Below are positions 37,925 through 50,068 of a stretch of 64,000 nucleotides of DNA, piece after piece. A program made the position numbers and the translations under genes. This DNA is from Panax quinquefolius (taxonomy: Eukaryota > Streptophyta > Magnoliopsida > Apiales > Araliaceae), in NCBI GenBank assembly GCA_020205615.1, contig CM035160.1, forward strand, positions 10,639,821 to 10,703,820, written 5' to 3'. A model generated the notes under the pieces. The model was not told the DNA's origin. It did not search any database and was given only the letters and a program-made list of their open reading frames with translations. Numbering within the stretch: position 1 is the stretch's first letter; each line of letters starts with the position of its first letter.

Positions 37925-38096
37925 TTAGGATATGATCTCCATGAGATCGGGGAATAGAACTAGAGGGAGAGACGAGTAAATCCTTCGCTAAAGTGTCCTA
38001 CCTAAGCTTATTTTTTTAGTTGGTCAAGATATAAGGATATTATGTGATATATTGATTTCTTAATTAACCATTTTTTTTATGACAAAGATTTTGAGA

Positions 38097-39225
38097 ATGT
38101 CGAACGAGAATATTAACAATGGAAATGAGACCGTGGAGACGCTCAGACTCACCAACGAGGAGAACGTGCAACAGTCAAGAATGTTCCTCATGTGAACAAC
38201 ACCACCGAAAGCAGATGATGAACGAGGGATGTTTAGAAGCTTTTTGCACTTCATGCAAAATCGCATTTAGGAGACTCGTGTTCAAAATACAGAGGAATTG
38301 ATAGCAATTCACGGGTTGTCACAAACAAGCAGCTCAAAAGAGTCAGGACCACCAGAATTTAAGGAAAGCCGATCCGATCACGGCGGAAACATGGGTCAAG
38401 CAAATTACCAAGATATTCGATGTCTTGGGATGCACGGAGGAACAGAAGGTTCCATTCGCCACCTTTATGTTCCTCGTGGCGAGGCATACTATCGGTGGAG
38501 TCTCAGAAAGCGCACTCCATCCAAATTCGCGACTCAAAGATGTCCTAGGAAACGCTTTCAGAACTATTTAATGACAAATACTTTCCGAAAGTGTTCACTA
38601 TATGAAGGAATTGGAGTTCATCGATTAGAGCAAAACAACACGACCGTGTCTCATTACGAGGCAAAGTTTGCAGAGTTATCCGTGTTTGCACCTCATTTGG
38701 TGGAGAATGAGGAACGATGACGCGGATGTTTTTGAGAGGTTTGAAACCCTAGATACGACAATATCTCATTTCTCATAAATTTTTCTCTATTCGAGATGTT
38801 GTAAATGTGGCTCAATTATTAGAGCGAGATAACGAGTACGGCCAACCGAGGGACCATAACCAGGATCGCACTACAGAGATAAAGCAAATATGTAATAATG
38901 ATAACCAAATGAGAAAGAAAAGAGACGGACAAAATGGTAACCACTGTGGTAATCATGGCCATGAAAATAGAAGAAGCGAAATCGAGGAGATTTTAAAAAG
39001 AGGAGATTTAACAACGACTTATGTGAAGACGACAAAGGTTTAAAGAAAGAATCGGTTCTAAGGAGGAGGAGAACGACCACCCCATATATGCTACAAATGC
39101 GAAAAGAGAGGGACATATCACCAAACCGCCCACAACAATATCAAGGTATGCTATAATTGTAGAAAGGAAGGACATATCGCTTCGACATTGTACAAAGAAT
39201 AAAACCTAGTTCAATGGGGACGGTG
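38097..39225 (+). pseudogene. A4 gag (broken)
   Basis: Start ATG 38097. A 140-residue open stretch (38298-38720) spans the middle of gag, including G-E-A (the W-W signature is frame-shifted) and the H-L-V-E-N-E-E-R end. Two zinc knuckles lie at about 39087-39125 and 39148-39200. In this copy the codon for the last Cys of the second knuckle survives (H-C-T-K-N) one frame away. Small indels break the frame before and after. Confidence 0.78.
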
Positions 39226-39870
39226 ACTCAAAAGATCGTTCTCGTAAAAGTCAAAGTCAACGATTTCGGAAGTGCGCTTTGTTGTGATCGGTCATAATGC
39301 GAGAACCCAAACGAGGTGATCACGGTAAGCTATTTATAAATTCTCAAAGTTTATACCTTACTTGATACCGGTATACCCATTCATTTATCTCTCCCGCATG
39401 TGCTCAACGCTTAAACTTGACTCGAGAAATTAGACTCAACCTATCTGTGGAAACTCCGCTGGGAGAAACTTTCATCACATCCACTGCTTATAAATCTTGT
39501 TTGATTCAAGTTGGTACCATCACCTTACCCGCTCGACCTTTTATCTCTTTAAAGATACTTGCTTTTGATGTGATTTTAGGATTGATTGGTTAACTACTCA
39601 TCATGCCAAAATTGATTGTTTTCGTAAGGTTGTTAGTTTTCATATTCCTAACCAACCCGTTGTATTTAATTCAAGCAACTAAACCATTAAAATCAATCAC
39701 CGCCATATCTAATCATAAAGCTATTCGCTTATTGAAAAACGGATGTCAAGCTTTCTTAGCCCATGTTATGGATTTGAATAAAGACACGCCAAATTTGAAT
39801 AATATTCTGTTGTTATTGACTTTCCCGACTTATTTCAAGAACTTCCTTGCCTACCCCGTAACGTGAAGTT
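39226..39870 (+). pseudogene. A4 protease region (broken)
   Basis: The active site L-D-T-G is encoded at 39358-39387 ('cttacttgataccggtatacc'). The 'LILAFDVILGLIG' type segment is near 39550-39595. An 87-residue open stretch at 39603-39866 covers the linker towards RT. Frameshifts precede it. Confidence 0.75.
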
Positions 39871-40770
39871 GAATTCTTTATTGATCTTGAACCCAGCACA
39901 AAGCCCATTTCTAAAACCCCATATCGAATGGCTCCTATTGAACTTCAGGAGTTAAAGGTCCAACTACAGAATTGTTGGACATCGGTTTCATTCGGCCCTA
40001 AGACATCTCCTCGGGGTGCCTGCTTTATTTGTAAAGAAGAAAGACGGAGTATGCGACTTTGTATTACTATCGAGAATCGAACCATGTCACCATCAAGAAT
40101 AGGTATCCTACCTCGTATTGATGACTTGTTTGACCGGTTACGCAGGGGCACAATTCTTTTCAAAATCGATCTTCGCTCGGATATCATTAAATGAAGATTA
40201 GAATCGAGGATATTCCAAAGACCCGCTTTAACTCTAGACGGCGGGCATTATGAATTCTTAGTCATGTCTTTCTGACCGACTAATGCTCCTCGGGCTTTCA
40301 TGGATATGATGAACCGAGTATTCAAGGAATATTTGGATCAATTCGTTGTCAGTCTTTATTGATGACATCCTTATATATTCCAAAAGTCGTGAAGATCATG
40401 AGCACCATTTGAAGTCGGGTACTCCAAAGGCTTCGTGAAAACAAACTATATGCCAAATTAAAGAAATGCGAGTTCGCTTGAGGAAGTAGCATTCCTTGGG
40501 CACGTGGTGTCAAAACATGGAGTATCTCGCTGATCCGCCAAGATTGAAGCAATACAAAGTTGGAGCAACCAAGCTCATGGATCAAGCACGTAGCTTTTTG
40601 GGCTTAATGGTTATTATCGGAGATTCGTGGAAGGGTTTTCTCGAATCGCTACTCCATTAACTCAAATAACTCTAAGGATACAAAATTTGTTTGGAGCGAA
40701 GAATGCGAGAAAAGTTTCCAAGAGCTTAAGAGGAGACTTATTTCGCACTGTTCTAACAATACCATCCGGT
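39871..40770 (+). pseudogene. A4 reverse transcriptase (broken)
   Basis: The RT N-terminus with Y-R-M-A-P-I-E-L-Q-E-L is at 39905-39965. S-P-R-G-A and the [10 protein letters not shown] segment are within an 88-residue open stretch (39928-40194). V-F-I-D-D-I-L-I-Y-S-K is at about 40352-40386, with the two catalytic Asp codons at 40361-40366. The thumb ([10 protein letters not shown]) is at about 40605-40645. All catalytic codons are present, but at least four frame changes separate the blocks. Confidence 0.82.
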
Positions 40771-41140
40771 TCTGGATGGATTTGTTATCTACAAATGATG
40801 CTTCTTCGTGCAAAGGGTTAGGATGTGTTCTCATGCAACGTAGGAAAGTCATAGCCTATGCCTCGCGACAACTTAAAGAGTATGAGAGGAATTATCGTAC
40901 TCATGATCTAGAGTCAAGTTAAATCGCTTTTCGCTAAAAGATATGGAGGCACTATCTATATGGGGAGAAAGTGGAGATATATTCGCACCATAAAAGCCTT
41001 TAAATATTTCTTCACTCAAAAAGAACTCAACATGCTAAGCCGACGCTGGCTCGAGCTATTGAAAGACTACGACCACACTATTCAATACCATCCCGAAAAG
41101 CGAACGTGGTAATGACGCGTTGAGTAGAAGATCATACGCA
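40771..41140 (+). pseudogene. A4 RNase H (broken)
   Basis: The start ([11 protein letters not shown] type) is at about 40790-40825. [13 protein letters not shown] follows at 40847-40885, then the R-x-Y-L-Y-G area near 40950-40970, L-K-Y-F-F near 41005, and the W-L-E-L-L-K-D-Y-D segment at 41047-41075. The end (P-E-K) is at 41090. The blocks lie in different frames. Confidence 0.78.
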
Positions 41141-41202
41141 GTACGAAAAGCGATGATGTCAAGTATACGACAGAGCCAACTTTAATAGAAAAGTTAAGGT
41201 TG
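41141..41202 (+). pseudogene. A4 integrase, first codons (5' part, interrupted)
   Basis: Encodes the linker after RNase H (D-V-K-Y-T-T-E-P-T-L-I-E-K) and stops at 'gttaaggttg', where the A5 insert begins. The continuation is at 48615. Confidence 0.78.
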
Positions 41203-41209
41203 AGGATAC

Positions 41210-42660
41210 CGGTGTTTTTCAAAGGTGAGGATACCTCGCTTTCATTTCCGCTTCCAATTCCTGTGTCATTTCCTCTATAGCATGATTCCTCCACAAAACT
41301 TTAACTTGTGGTATGACCTTTTCATGTAGTAGGACATGCTCCTTCCTATCCAAGATCTTGACAGTACCTCCTCATACGCTAAGTCTTCTATATTTCGTCT
41401 CGTTCTAATTCTATAACGTGGTTCGGGTCTTTCACATATTTACGGCGTACGATATGTGAAACACATTATGAACACGAGACATACTTTGAGGTAACGCGAG
41501 TCTATAGGCTACATTTCCTATTCGGTCAAGAATTTGAAATGGACCAATAAATCGTGGATCGAGCTTTCTCTCTTCCTAAATCTTGTAACTCCCTTCCATG
41601 GAGCAACTCGCAATAATACATGATCCCCTACACTAAATTCCACGTCCCTTTCGATGAAGATCCGCATAACTCTTTTGTCGATCTTGTGCCGCTTTGTATA
41701 CGCTTGTCGAATCATTTGGATCTTTTCTTTGAGTCATACGTATTTCAACTCGGGTCCCAACAACGCTTGCTTTCACCCACCTCATCCCAACATATCGAGA
41801 AATCGACACTTTCGTCCCATATAATGCTTCAAATGGAGCCAAACCTATACTTGCTTGATAACTGTTGTTGTAGGAGAATTCCACCAATGGTAAATACTTA
41901 TCCTAACCGCCTTTTGAAGTCTAGGACACAGAGTCTTAATAAATCTTCAAGAGTTTGAATAGTCCTCTCGATTGTCCGTCCGTTTGGGGATGGTATGCCG
42001 AACTAAATAGCAAATCCGTGCCCATAGCTTTTTGCAAGCTAACCCAAAATCTTGAAGTGAATCTTGGGTCACGATCCGAAACTATGGATACATGTATGCC
42101 ATGCAACCTCACAATTTCATTCACGCATATACTAGCAAGACGCTCAAGGAATAAGTCTCCGTGACGGCAAGAAATGAGCAGACTTGGTTAATCTATCAAC
42201 AATAACCCAAATAACATTGATGCCTTGAGAAACCGTAGGAAGACCCGTAACGAAATCCATGGTAATGTGTTCCCACTTCCATTTTGGAATCTCAAGTGGT
42301 TGCAACGGACCCTTAGGTACTAGATGCCCGCCTTTACACGCTGGCAAGTTTAAATACATCGAGATAAACTTTGCAATCTCTCTCTTCATATTGTTCCACC
42401 AAAATGTATGTCAAGATCACGATACATTTTAGTACTTCCAGGATGGATTGCAAATGGCGATTGTGTGCCTCCATCATAATCTTATACTTCAAATCAGATT
42501 CGTTAGAACACAAAGTCTAGAGTGGACTCAAGTATTCCTTCTTCATCAATTCTCGCTTAGGAATAGCTCCTTCTTGTACTTTCTTCTTCATACGCGATCG
42601 CCCGGCTGGGGCTTTGAGCAACCTTAACTTTTTCTATTAAAGTTGGCTCTACGCGATATA
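41210..42660 (-). pseudogene. A5 integrase, C-terminally clipped (broken)
   Basis: Minus strand, from the zinc region at 42340-42480 (W-W-N-N-M-K-R-E-I-A-K-F-I-S, then the Cys pair region) to the core. The core has S-I-V-S-D-R-D-P-R-F-T-S-R-F-W-V-S and A-Y-H-P-Q-T-D-G-Q-S in a 62-residue open stretch (41936-42124), so the catalytic-core text is well preserved. Then come F-S-Y-N-N-S-Y (41633-41887), the R-K-S-S-I-H-D-L C-terminal domain (41518-41715) and the chromodomain-like tail from about 41345 down to 41210, where the coding text ends abruptly at the insertion junction. Confidence 0.82.
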
Positions 42661-42679
42661 CTTGACATCATCGCACTCG

Positions 42680-43050
42680 CTCCTCGCATATGATCTTCTA
42701 CTCAATGCGCTCACCACCACGCTCGCTTTTACCGTGATGGTATTGAATAGTGTGGTCGTAGTCTTCAATAGTTCGAGCCAACGTCATTGTCGCATGTTGA
42801 GTTCTTTTTGAGTGAAGAAATATTTAAGGCTTTTTATGGTCCGAATATATCTCCACTTTCTCCCCATATAGATAAGTGCTTCCATATCTTTAACAAGCGA
42901 AAACGATCACCGCCAACTCTAGATCATGAGTAGGATAATTCTCTCATACTCTTTAAGTTGTCATGAGGCATAGGCTATGACTTTCCCACGCTGCATGAGA
43001 ACACATCCTAACCCTTTGCATCAAGCATCGTCAGAGATAACAAATCCATC
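42680..43050 (-). pseudogene. A5 RNase H (broken)
   Basis: Minus strand. The T-D-A-S/D-S-L type start is near 43024-43050, V-L-M-Q near 42990, A-Y-A-S near 42965. The L-Y-G segment lies near 42865-42890, L-K-Y-F-F near 42825, and the closing A-L-S-R-R/x near 42690. The layout equals A1, with different frameshift positions. Confidence 0.75.
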
Positions 43051-43960
43051 CGAACCAGATGGTATTGTTAGAACAGTCCGAAATAAGTCTCCTCTTAAGC
43101 TCTTGGAAACTTTTCTCGCATTCTTCGCCCAAACGAATTTTGTATCCTTCCGAAAGTTAGCCGAAGTTAATGGAGTAGCGATTCGAGAAACCCTTCCACG
43201 AATCTCCGATAATAACCACCTAAGCCCAAAAAGCTATGTACTTCAACACCGACTTCGGTTGTTCCCAACTTCAGATTGCTTCAATCTTCACGGATCAACA
43301 GATACTCCATGTTTCGACACCACGCGCTCCAAGGAATGCTACTTCCTCAAGCCGTAACTCGATTTCTTCAATTTGGCATATAGTTTATTTTCACGAAGCC
43401 TTTGGAGTACCAAATTTCAAATGGTGCTCATGATCTTCACGACTTTTGGAATATATAAGGATGTCATCAATAAAGACAACAACGAACTAATCCAAATATT
43501 CCTCAATACTTGGCTTCATCATATCCATGAAATCCATGTAGGAGCATTAGTCAATCCGAAAGACATGACTAAGAATTCATAATGTCCGTATTCAAGTTCT
43601 AAAGGCGCTTTGAATATCCTCGCCTAATCTTCACCGATGATATCCGTAACGAAGATTGATTTTTGAAAAGAATTGTGCCCTTCAGAATCGGTCAAACAAG
43701 TCATCAATACGAGGTAAAGGATACCTATTCTTGATGGTGACATGGTTCAATTCCCGATAGTCAATACAAAAGTCGCATACTCCCGCTCTTTCTTCTTTAC
43801 GAATAAAACAGAGCACCCCAAGGAGATGTACTAGACGAATGAAACCGATGTCCAACAATTCCTCGTAGTTTGACCTTTTAACTCCTCAAGTTCAATAGAG
43901 CCATTCGATATGGGATTTTAGAAATGGGCTTTGTACCAGTTCAAGATCAATAAAGAATTC
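43051..43960 (-). pseudogene. A5 reverse transcriptase (broken)
   Basis: Catalytic F-I-D-D codons at about 43455-43478 ('ggatgtcatcaataaag', reversed). Thumb G-Y-Y-R near 43205-43225. N-terminal segment near 43880-43960. The text is nearly the same as A1 at 5766-6680. The plus-strand open stretch of 126 residues (42977-43357) is a shadow. Confidence 0.78.
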
Positions 43961-44540
43961 AACTTCACGCTCGGGGTGACCGGGAAGTTCTTCGTGAAAT
44001 ACGCCAGAAAGTCAATAACAACAGAATATTATTTAAATTTGACGTGTCTTTATTCAAATCCATAACATGGGCTAAGAAAGCTTGACATCCGCTTTTCAAT
44101 AAACGAAAAGCTTTATGATTAGATATGATAGTGATTGATTTTAATGGTTTAGTTGTTGAATTGCATAACAACGGTTGGTTAGAATATGAAAACTAACAAC
44201 CTTACGAAAACAATCAATTTTGGCATGATGAGTAGTTAACCAATCAATCCCTAAAATCACATCAAAAGCAAGTATCTTTAAAGAGATAAGGTCAACAAAA
44301 GGTGATGGTGCCAACTTGAATCAAACAAGATTTATAAACAAAGGATGTGATGAAAGTTTCTCCTAACGGAGTTTCCACAGATAGGTTAAAGTCTAATTTC
44401 TCCTGAGTCAAGTTTAAACGCTGAGCACATGCAGAGAGATAAATGAATGGGTAAAGACCCCAGATCAAGTAAGGTATAAACTTCGCAAGAATTTATAAAT
44501 AGCTTACCCGTGATCACCTCGTTTGGGTTTCTCACATTTT
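43961..44540 (-). pseudogene. A5 protease region (broken)
   Basis: The active-site region L-L-D-L-G-S is encoded at about 44451-44481 (Thr of D-T-G read as Leu). It is followed by L-G-E-T-F-I-T-S near 44345 and the segment before RT. It is continuous with the gag end in a 139-residue open stretch (44386-44805). Confidence 0.75.
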
Positions 44541-45720
44541 GACCAAATACAACAAACGCTTCTTCCCTAATCGTTGACTTTGACTTTTCTTCGATGCTTT
44601 TTCGAGTCACCGTCCCCATTGAACTAGGTTTCGCTACTGCATAATCTCGAGCTATATGTCCTTCCTTTCCACAATTATAGCATACCTTGAACTGCTGTGG
44701 GCGCTTTGATCGATATGTCCTCTTTTTCCGCATTTGTAGATACGACCGGTGGTCGTTTCTCCTCCTAGAACCGGTTGTTGCGTAAAGACTGCTGCCTTCA
44801 TACATGGTCGTTTGTTAAATCTCCTCTTTTAAAATCTCCTCCCGACTCGCTTCTTCTATTTTCATGGCTATGATTACCACCAGAGTGGTTACCATTTTGT
44901 CCGTCTGCGCTTTTCTCCGCCGGTTATCATTATTATTCGCTGATCGCTATCTCTCGTACGATCCTCGTTATGGTCCTCGGTTGAATATATTCGTTATCTC
45001 GCTTCTAACAATCGAGCCCTCATAACAACATCTGAATAGAGAGAAAATTTATGAGAAATGAGATATTGTCGACGCCGTTTCAAACCTCTCGTAAACATCC
45101 GCGTCATACGCTCCTCATTCTCCACCAAATGAGATGCAAACCTCGATAACTCTACAAACTTTGCCTCGCATCGAGACACCGCCATGTTGTTTTGTTCTAA
45201 TCTGATGAAATCCACTTCCTTCATATGACCAACACTTTCGTGAAAGTATTTGTCATTAAATAGCTTCAAACGTATCCCAAGACATGCCGAAAAGTACTGG
45301 ATGGGTAGGCTTCACAGATCTCCCACCAAATGAATCCGCCTCGCCACTTTAACATAAAGGTGGCGAATGGAACCTTCGCTCTCCGTGCATCCCAAAACAT
45401 CGAATATCTTGGTAATTTGCTTGACCCATGTTTTTGCCATGATCGGATCCGCTTTCCCTTAAATTCGGTGGTCCCAACTTCAATCGCTTGGCCGTGACAA
45501 CCCGTGAATTGCTATCATTTCCTCCTCAGATTTTGAACACGAGTCTCCTCGTGCGATTTTTGCATGAATCGCAAAAACTTCTAAACATCCCCTCGCTCAT
45601 CATCTCGCTTTCAATGGTGTTGTTCACAGAGGAACATTGTCACTGTTGCACGCTTCTCCTCGCTGGTGAGTACAGCGCTCTACTCGCCTCATTTCCATTG
45701 TTAATATTCTTAGTCGACAT
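44541..45720 (-). pseudogene. A5 gag (broken)
   Basis: Start ATG 45720-45718 (M-S-T-K-N-I-N-N-G-N-E-A). Core E-V-D-F-I-R-L-E-Q-N-N-M-A-V-S near 45170-45225. A 139-residue open stretch (44386-44805) holds C-Y-N-C-G-K-E-G-H-I-A-R-D-Y at 44640-44682: three zinc ligands are present, but the fourth (Cys) reads Tyr. The first knuckle upstream is frame-shifted. The linker is K/E-rich. Confidence 0.8.
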
Positions 45721-45889
45721 TCTCAAATACCGCCATAAAACTAGGGTTAATTAAGAAATCAATATATCATATAATATCCCTATATATTGACCAATTAACA
45801 AATAAGCTTAGTAGGACACACTAACAAGGATTTACTCGCCTCTCCTCCTAGTTCTATTCCCCCGATCTCCGCCAGAGATCATATCCTAA

Positions 45890-45900
45890 GCTCGATACCA
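45890..45900 (-). promoter_or_regulatory. primer binding site of A5, altered
   Basis: The minus strand reads TGGTATCGAGC, identical to A2; canonical is TGGTATCAGAGC. Confidence 0.77.
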
Positions 45901-45902
45901 AC

Positions 45903-48614
45903 CGCGACGCCCAAAATAGGTATACATCACCCATTCCGAAGTTGTCAATACATGGTACGTAAAACAACTACAACTTTATTATTACAACAAGAAAGCGTGT
46001 GTTTAAATACAAATATTATCTTCAGATAATATCTATACTCAAATAAATCCTCATCACATTTATCGATACATTATTTTACAAAAATGGTGAGGACTACTAA
46101 ACGACTCTCTCTAGAACCTTCATTCCATACCCCGACTGCACTCGCTTATATTCTCGCCTCCCGAGAAAAATGGAACAAAAGGAAAAGGGTGAGCTCAACT
46201 AGCTCAAGAAAGAATATTATGACTAAGATAATATACAACAAATTACCAAGTAGTCTTCAACAGGAAAAATCTAATAGAATCAATAGACAACAAATTTTAA
46301 ATCAATATTCGCAATAAAATAATAATTCATTAGAAGAGTTAAGTAGAGAATGCAAACTACTATCTTCTATGTATGAATTTAAAAGTTCATCGCTCATCTT
46401 TTATCCCCGTAACATCAATCAATATACATCCGAATCAAATATTCATCTTTTGCACTACGTGCCAAAGATATTCATCATTGGTCATGTTCATCTAAACACT
46501 GCTCATCTTTGCTTTACTGACCAAAGATATTCTTCAGAAATCATTCATCTTTGCACTACTAAAGCCAAAGATATTCAATAATATCATCATTTAAGATCGA
46601 GGATGATGAAAAATATTTTTAAAGAAACGAATCCAAAGAAACAAAATGACAAGGATTAAGGATTAAGGATTCGTACTTTTGTTTTATCCATGTTCAAAAA
46701 TACCTCAAAATGATCATAGTGGTGTAAAATTCAAGAATGATTAAAAAGCATGGATACAATCAAAGCTAGTATCCGTAATAGATATTTTGGACAAAAAGAA
46801 GAAATTTTATTTTTAGATGAATAGTGGCAGATATCGTGAATAAAGTCATGATAATCGTGAATAAGTAACTCAAACACCAAAAGATAGAAATTCCACAAAA
46901 CATCTTCACGCTTCATGAATAAGTACTCGTGAATAAGAACTCGTGAATAAGAACTCATGAATAAGAACTCGTGAATAAGTAACTCATGAATAGTAACCCG
47001 ACATGAAAAAGTTCCAAATTTGATAAAAAGTTCCAACTAATATTTCAAATAATGATATTGAAGAAATAATATCATTTGAGAAGAAAATAACATCCCTTAC
47101 CTCAAAAGATTAAGACTTACAAATTGGAATACCGGTATAGTCTTCAAGGGAACTTGCAGACCGCCTAACAATACTCAAAGTATACTCAAAATACTCACAA
47201 GAATACGCCGATAATATAGAGAGAAAACTTGAGTTCTAATGTGATTTTCAATTCTAACCTAAGCACCCTATTTATAGAAAAATCTTTAATAACACCAAAG
47301 CGAAAAATTTAATAAAATAATAATATTTCTTAAAATATTCAAGCCCACCTTAGAAATCTGATTTCAGATCATTTATAACACATGTGAGCCACTCAATTAC
47401 AACAAAAACGTTTTTCTTACAAAAAAATATTTTAAACTCCAAAATCAATTATTCTCGAATTTCGAACTTCAATAATTCATAATAAATAGCCCTTTCATCA
47501 GAAAATTCGAATCTCATGAGTTTGTATAGGAAATTCAATTCTCTACAACTTTGCAGAAGAAAGTTTTCCAAATTCCAAATAAAAATTGACCGAAATCCAT
47601 AAACGGACGATTTTACAAAATAATCAAATTTCAAATAATAAATGGGGTCCAATTTACATGTTTAACATGTTTTAAACATTTATTGCAACAAAATACTCCT
47701 CCTCCTCAGATATACTCATATATCCCACATTCGTTATAAAAATATCACCATTATTATATTATTAAAATATAATAATATATTTAAATGAATTATTTTATCG
47801 AAAAGATAAAATTTCAATTTTCAACAATTGTCACAATAAAAATTTTCTCCATCTATATCCACATAAAATCAATATTTTTCTCATCATATGAATCAATAAT
47901 TAATTATTCACAAATAATATTACGTAATCACAATATTTACAACTGCATAGCTTCCCAGGAAAGAGGGGCTTTCCAATAAGAATTTCTTCTTCTATGCCGC
48001 AATTATTAGGTGACCAAACCTCTCCTTGATGTAACTTTCTAGACATTGCCAATAATGTTATCTAATAATATTATTCAGGATAATATGAATTATTGCTTCG
48101 ATAATAAAAATACCGTGTAATGACAATTATCAAACAACAAAGAATATAAAATATCAACGCAAACGATTATTAACTCAATAAAATATCGAGCGATAAGAAT
48201 TACGTAACCATTATCGAGTAGTGCCTTCTTCGTAAGAATCAATAATCGGTGCAATACCGTGCTACCGTGTTTTTAACCAATTTAGTATTTTAACAAGATA
48301 ATCTGTGAATAACTACGTCGTTATTTTTAAACAACTTATATTTGTCATTTTCTTCATCCAATCGCTTTCCGTTATGGGGCCCACATATGGTCGCTGCTTG
48401 CTGTCAGCATTTAATATTCCCAACAGCATTTAATATTCCACCACCAAACGAATATTACCCTAACAACAATGAATATTTTATAACCACTTTGCTTATTTTG
48501 AAATATTTACGTATTTTACCCCTAACTATCCACATTAATCACATCAACACTTACTATTTCAAAATAATAAATAGAGAAAATTAAATTTCATTAATAATAA
48601 GTTGGGGTCTTACA
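45903..48614 (-). repeat. LTR A, 5' LTR of A5
   Basis: About 2.7 kb, starting 'cgcgacgcccaaaatagg' and ending '..gttggggtcttaca' at 48614. 'caaagatattc' repeats 46440-46580; 14-bp repeats 46912-47000; reversed TATA box near 47267-47275; GAAAG-AGGGG-CTTTC block near 47960-47975. The complete right end meets A4 integrase text at 48615. Confidence 0.85.
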
Positions 48615-50050
48615 CCACCGACCCGGAGCTGATGCGTATGAAGAAGAAAGTACAAGAAGGAGCTATTCCGGAAGCGAGAATTGATGAAGAAGGAATACTT
48701 GAGTCCACTCTAGACTTTGTGGTTCCTAACGACTGATTTGAAGTACAAGATTATGATGGAGGCACACAATACACCATTTGCAATCCATCCTGGAAGTACT
48801 AAAATGTATCGTGATCTTTGACATACATTTTGGTGGAACAATATGAAAAGAGAGATTGCAAAGTTTATCTCAATGTGTTTAACTTGTCAACGTGTAAAGG
48901 CGAGCATCTAGTACCTAAGGATCCGTTGCAACCACTTGAGATTCCGAAATGGAAGTGGGAACACATTACCATGGATTTCGTTCACGGGTCTTCCTACGGT
49001 TTCTCGTGGCATCAATGCTATTTGGGTTATTGTTGATAGATTAACCAAGTCTCCGCTTCATTTCTTGCCGACACGGAGACTTATTCACTTGAACGCCTTC
49101 TTTAGTATATGCGTGAATGAGATTGTGAGGTTGTATGGCATGCTCAGATCCATAGTTTCGGATCGTGACCCAAGATTCACTTCAAGATTTTGGGTTAGCT
49201 TGCAAAAAGCTATGGGCACGGATTTACGATTTATCTGGGCTCTAGATACCATCCTCAAACGGATTTAACAATCGAAAAGGACTATTCAAACTCTTGAAGA
49301 TTTATTAAGACTCGTGTCCTGAGACTTCAAGGCGCTTGGGATAAGTATTTACCATTGGTAGAATTCTCCTACAACAACATTATCGTGCAAGTATAGGTGT
49401 GGCTCCATTTGAAGCATTATATGGACGAAAGTGTCGCTTCCAAATGTTGGGACGAGGTGGGTGAAAGCAACATTGTTAGGACCCGAAGTTAAGACGTATT
49501 TATCACGAAAAAGATCCAAATGATTCGACAACGATATAAAACGGCACAAGATCGACAAAAGAGTTATGCGGATCTTCATCGAAAGGACGGGAATTTAGTG
49601 TAGGGGATCATGTATTATCATGAGTTGCTCCATGGAAGGGAGTTACAAGATTTGGGAAGAGAGAAAGCTCAATCCACGATTTATCGGTCCATTTCAAATT
49701 CTTGACCGAGTAGTAGAAAATGTAGCCTATAGACTCGCGTTACCTCCGGTATGTCTCGTGTTCATAATGTGTTTCACATATCAGCATTTCAGAATATGTG
49801 AAAGACCCAAACCACGTTATTGAAGTTAGAACCGGACGAGATAAATGAAGACTTAACGATGAGGAGGTACCACAAGATCTTAGATAGGAAGGAGCATGTC
49901 CTACGCCAAGAAAGGTCATACCACAAGTTAAAGTTTTGTGGAGGAATCATGCTATAGAGGAAATGACCGGGAATTGAAACGGAAATGAAAGCGAGGTATC
50001 CTCACCTTTTCAAAACACAGTATGCGTCGACGTCAATTTCGAGGACGAAA
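48615..50050 (+). pseudogene. A4 integrase, continuation after the A5 insert (broken)
   Basis: Picks up at D-P-E-L-M-R-M-K-K-K-V-Q-E-G (48620-48665). Zinc region 48750-48905 (T-P-F-A-I-H-P-G-S, W-W-N-N-M-K-R, C-x-x-C). Core 48950-49270 with S-I-V-S-D-R-D-P-R-F-T-S-R-F-W in a 110-residue open stretch. C-terminal [17 protein letters not shown] near 49660-49715. Chromodomain-like tail 49890-50010. Frameshifts between blocks. Together with 41141-41202 it makes one gene cut by the nested element. Confidence 0.82.
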
Positions 50051-50056
50051 TTTCAT

Positions 50057-50068
50057 AAGGAGGGAGGT
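50057..50068 (+). promoter_or_regulatory. polypurine tract of A4
   Basis: AAGGAGGGAGGT immediately before TGTAAGACCCC at 50069. Confidence 0.86.

Larger units (their letters stand above)
41210..48614 (-). mobile_element. A5: family A element nested in A4, lacking its 3' LTR
   Basis: Minus-strand insert: integrase from within the chromodomain tail, RNase H, RT, protease, gag, primer site, complete 5' LTR (45903-48614). The purine tract and 3' LTR are missing; the insert begins at 'cggtgtttttcaaagg'. 'tgaggatac' at 41201-41209 repeats text found 24 bp further in. The coding part is very close to A1. Confidence 0.83.

Noticed and set aside
42977..43357. 126-codon plus-strand open stretch, and the 143-codon one at 4050-4481
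   Set aside because: Both are antisense to RNase H/RT and integrase text of A5 and A1.
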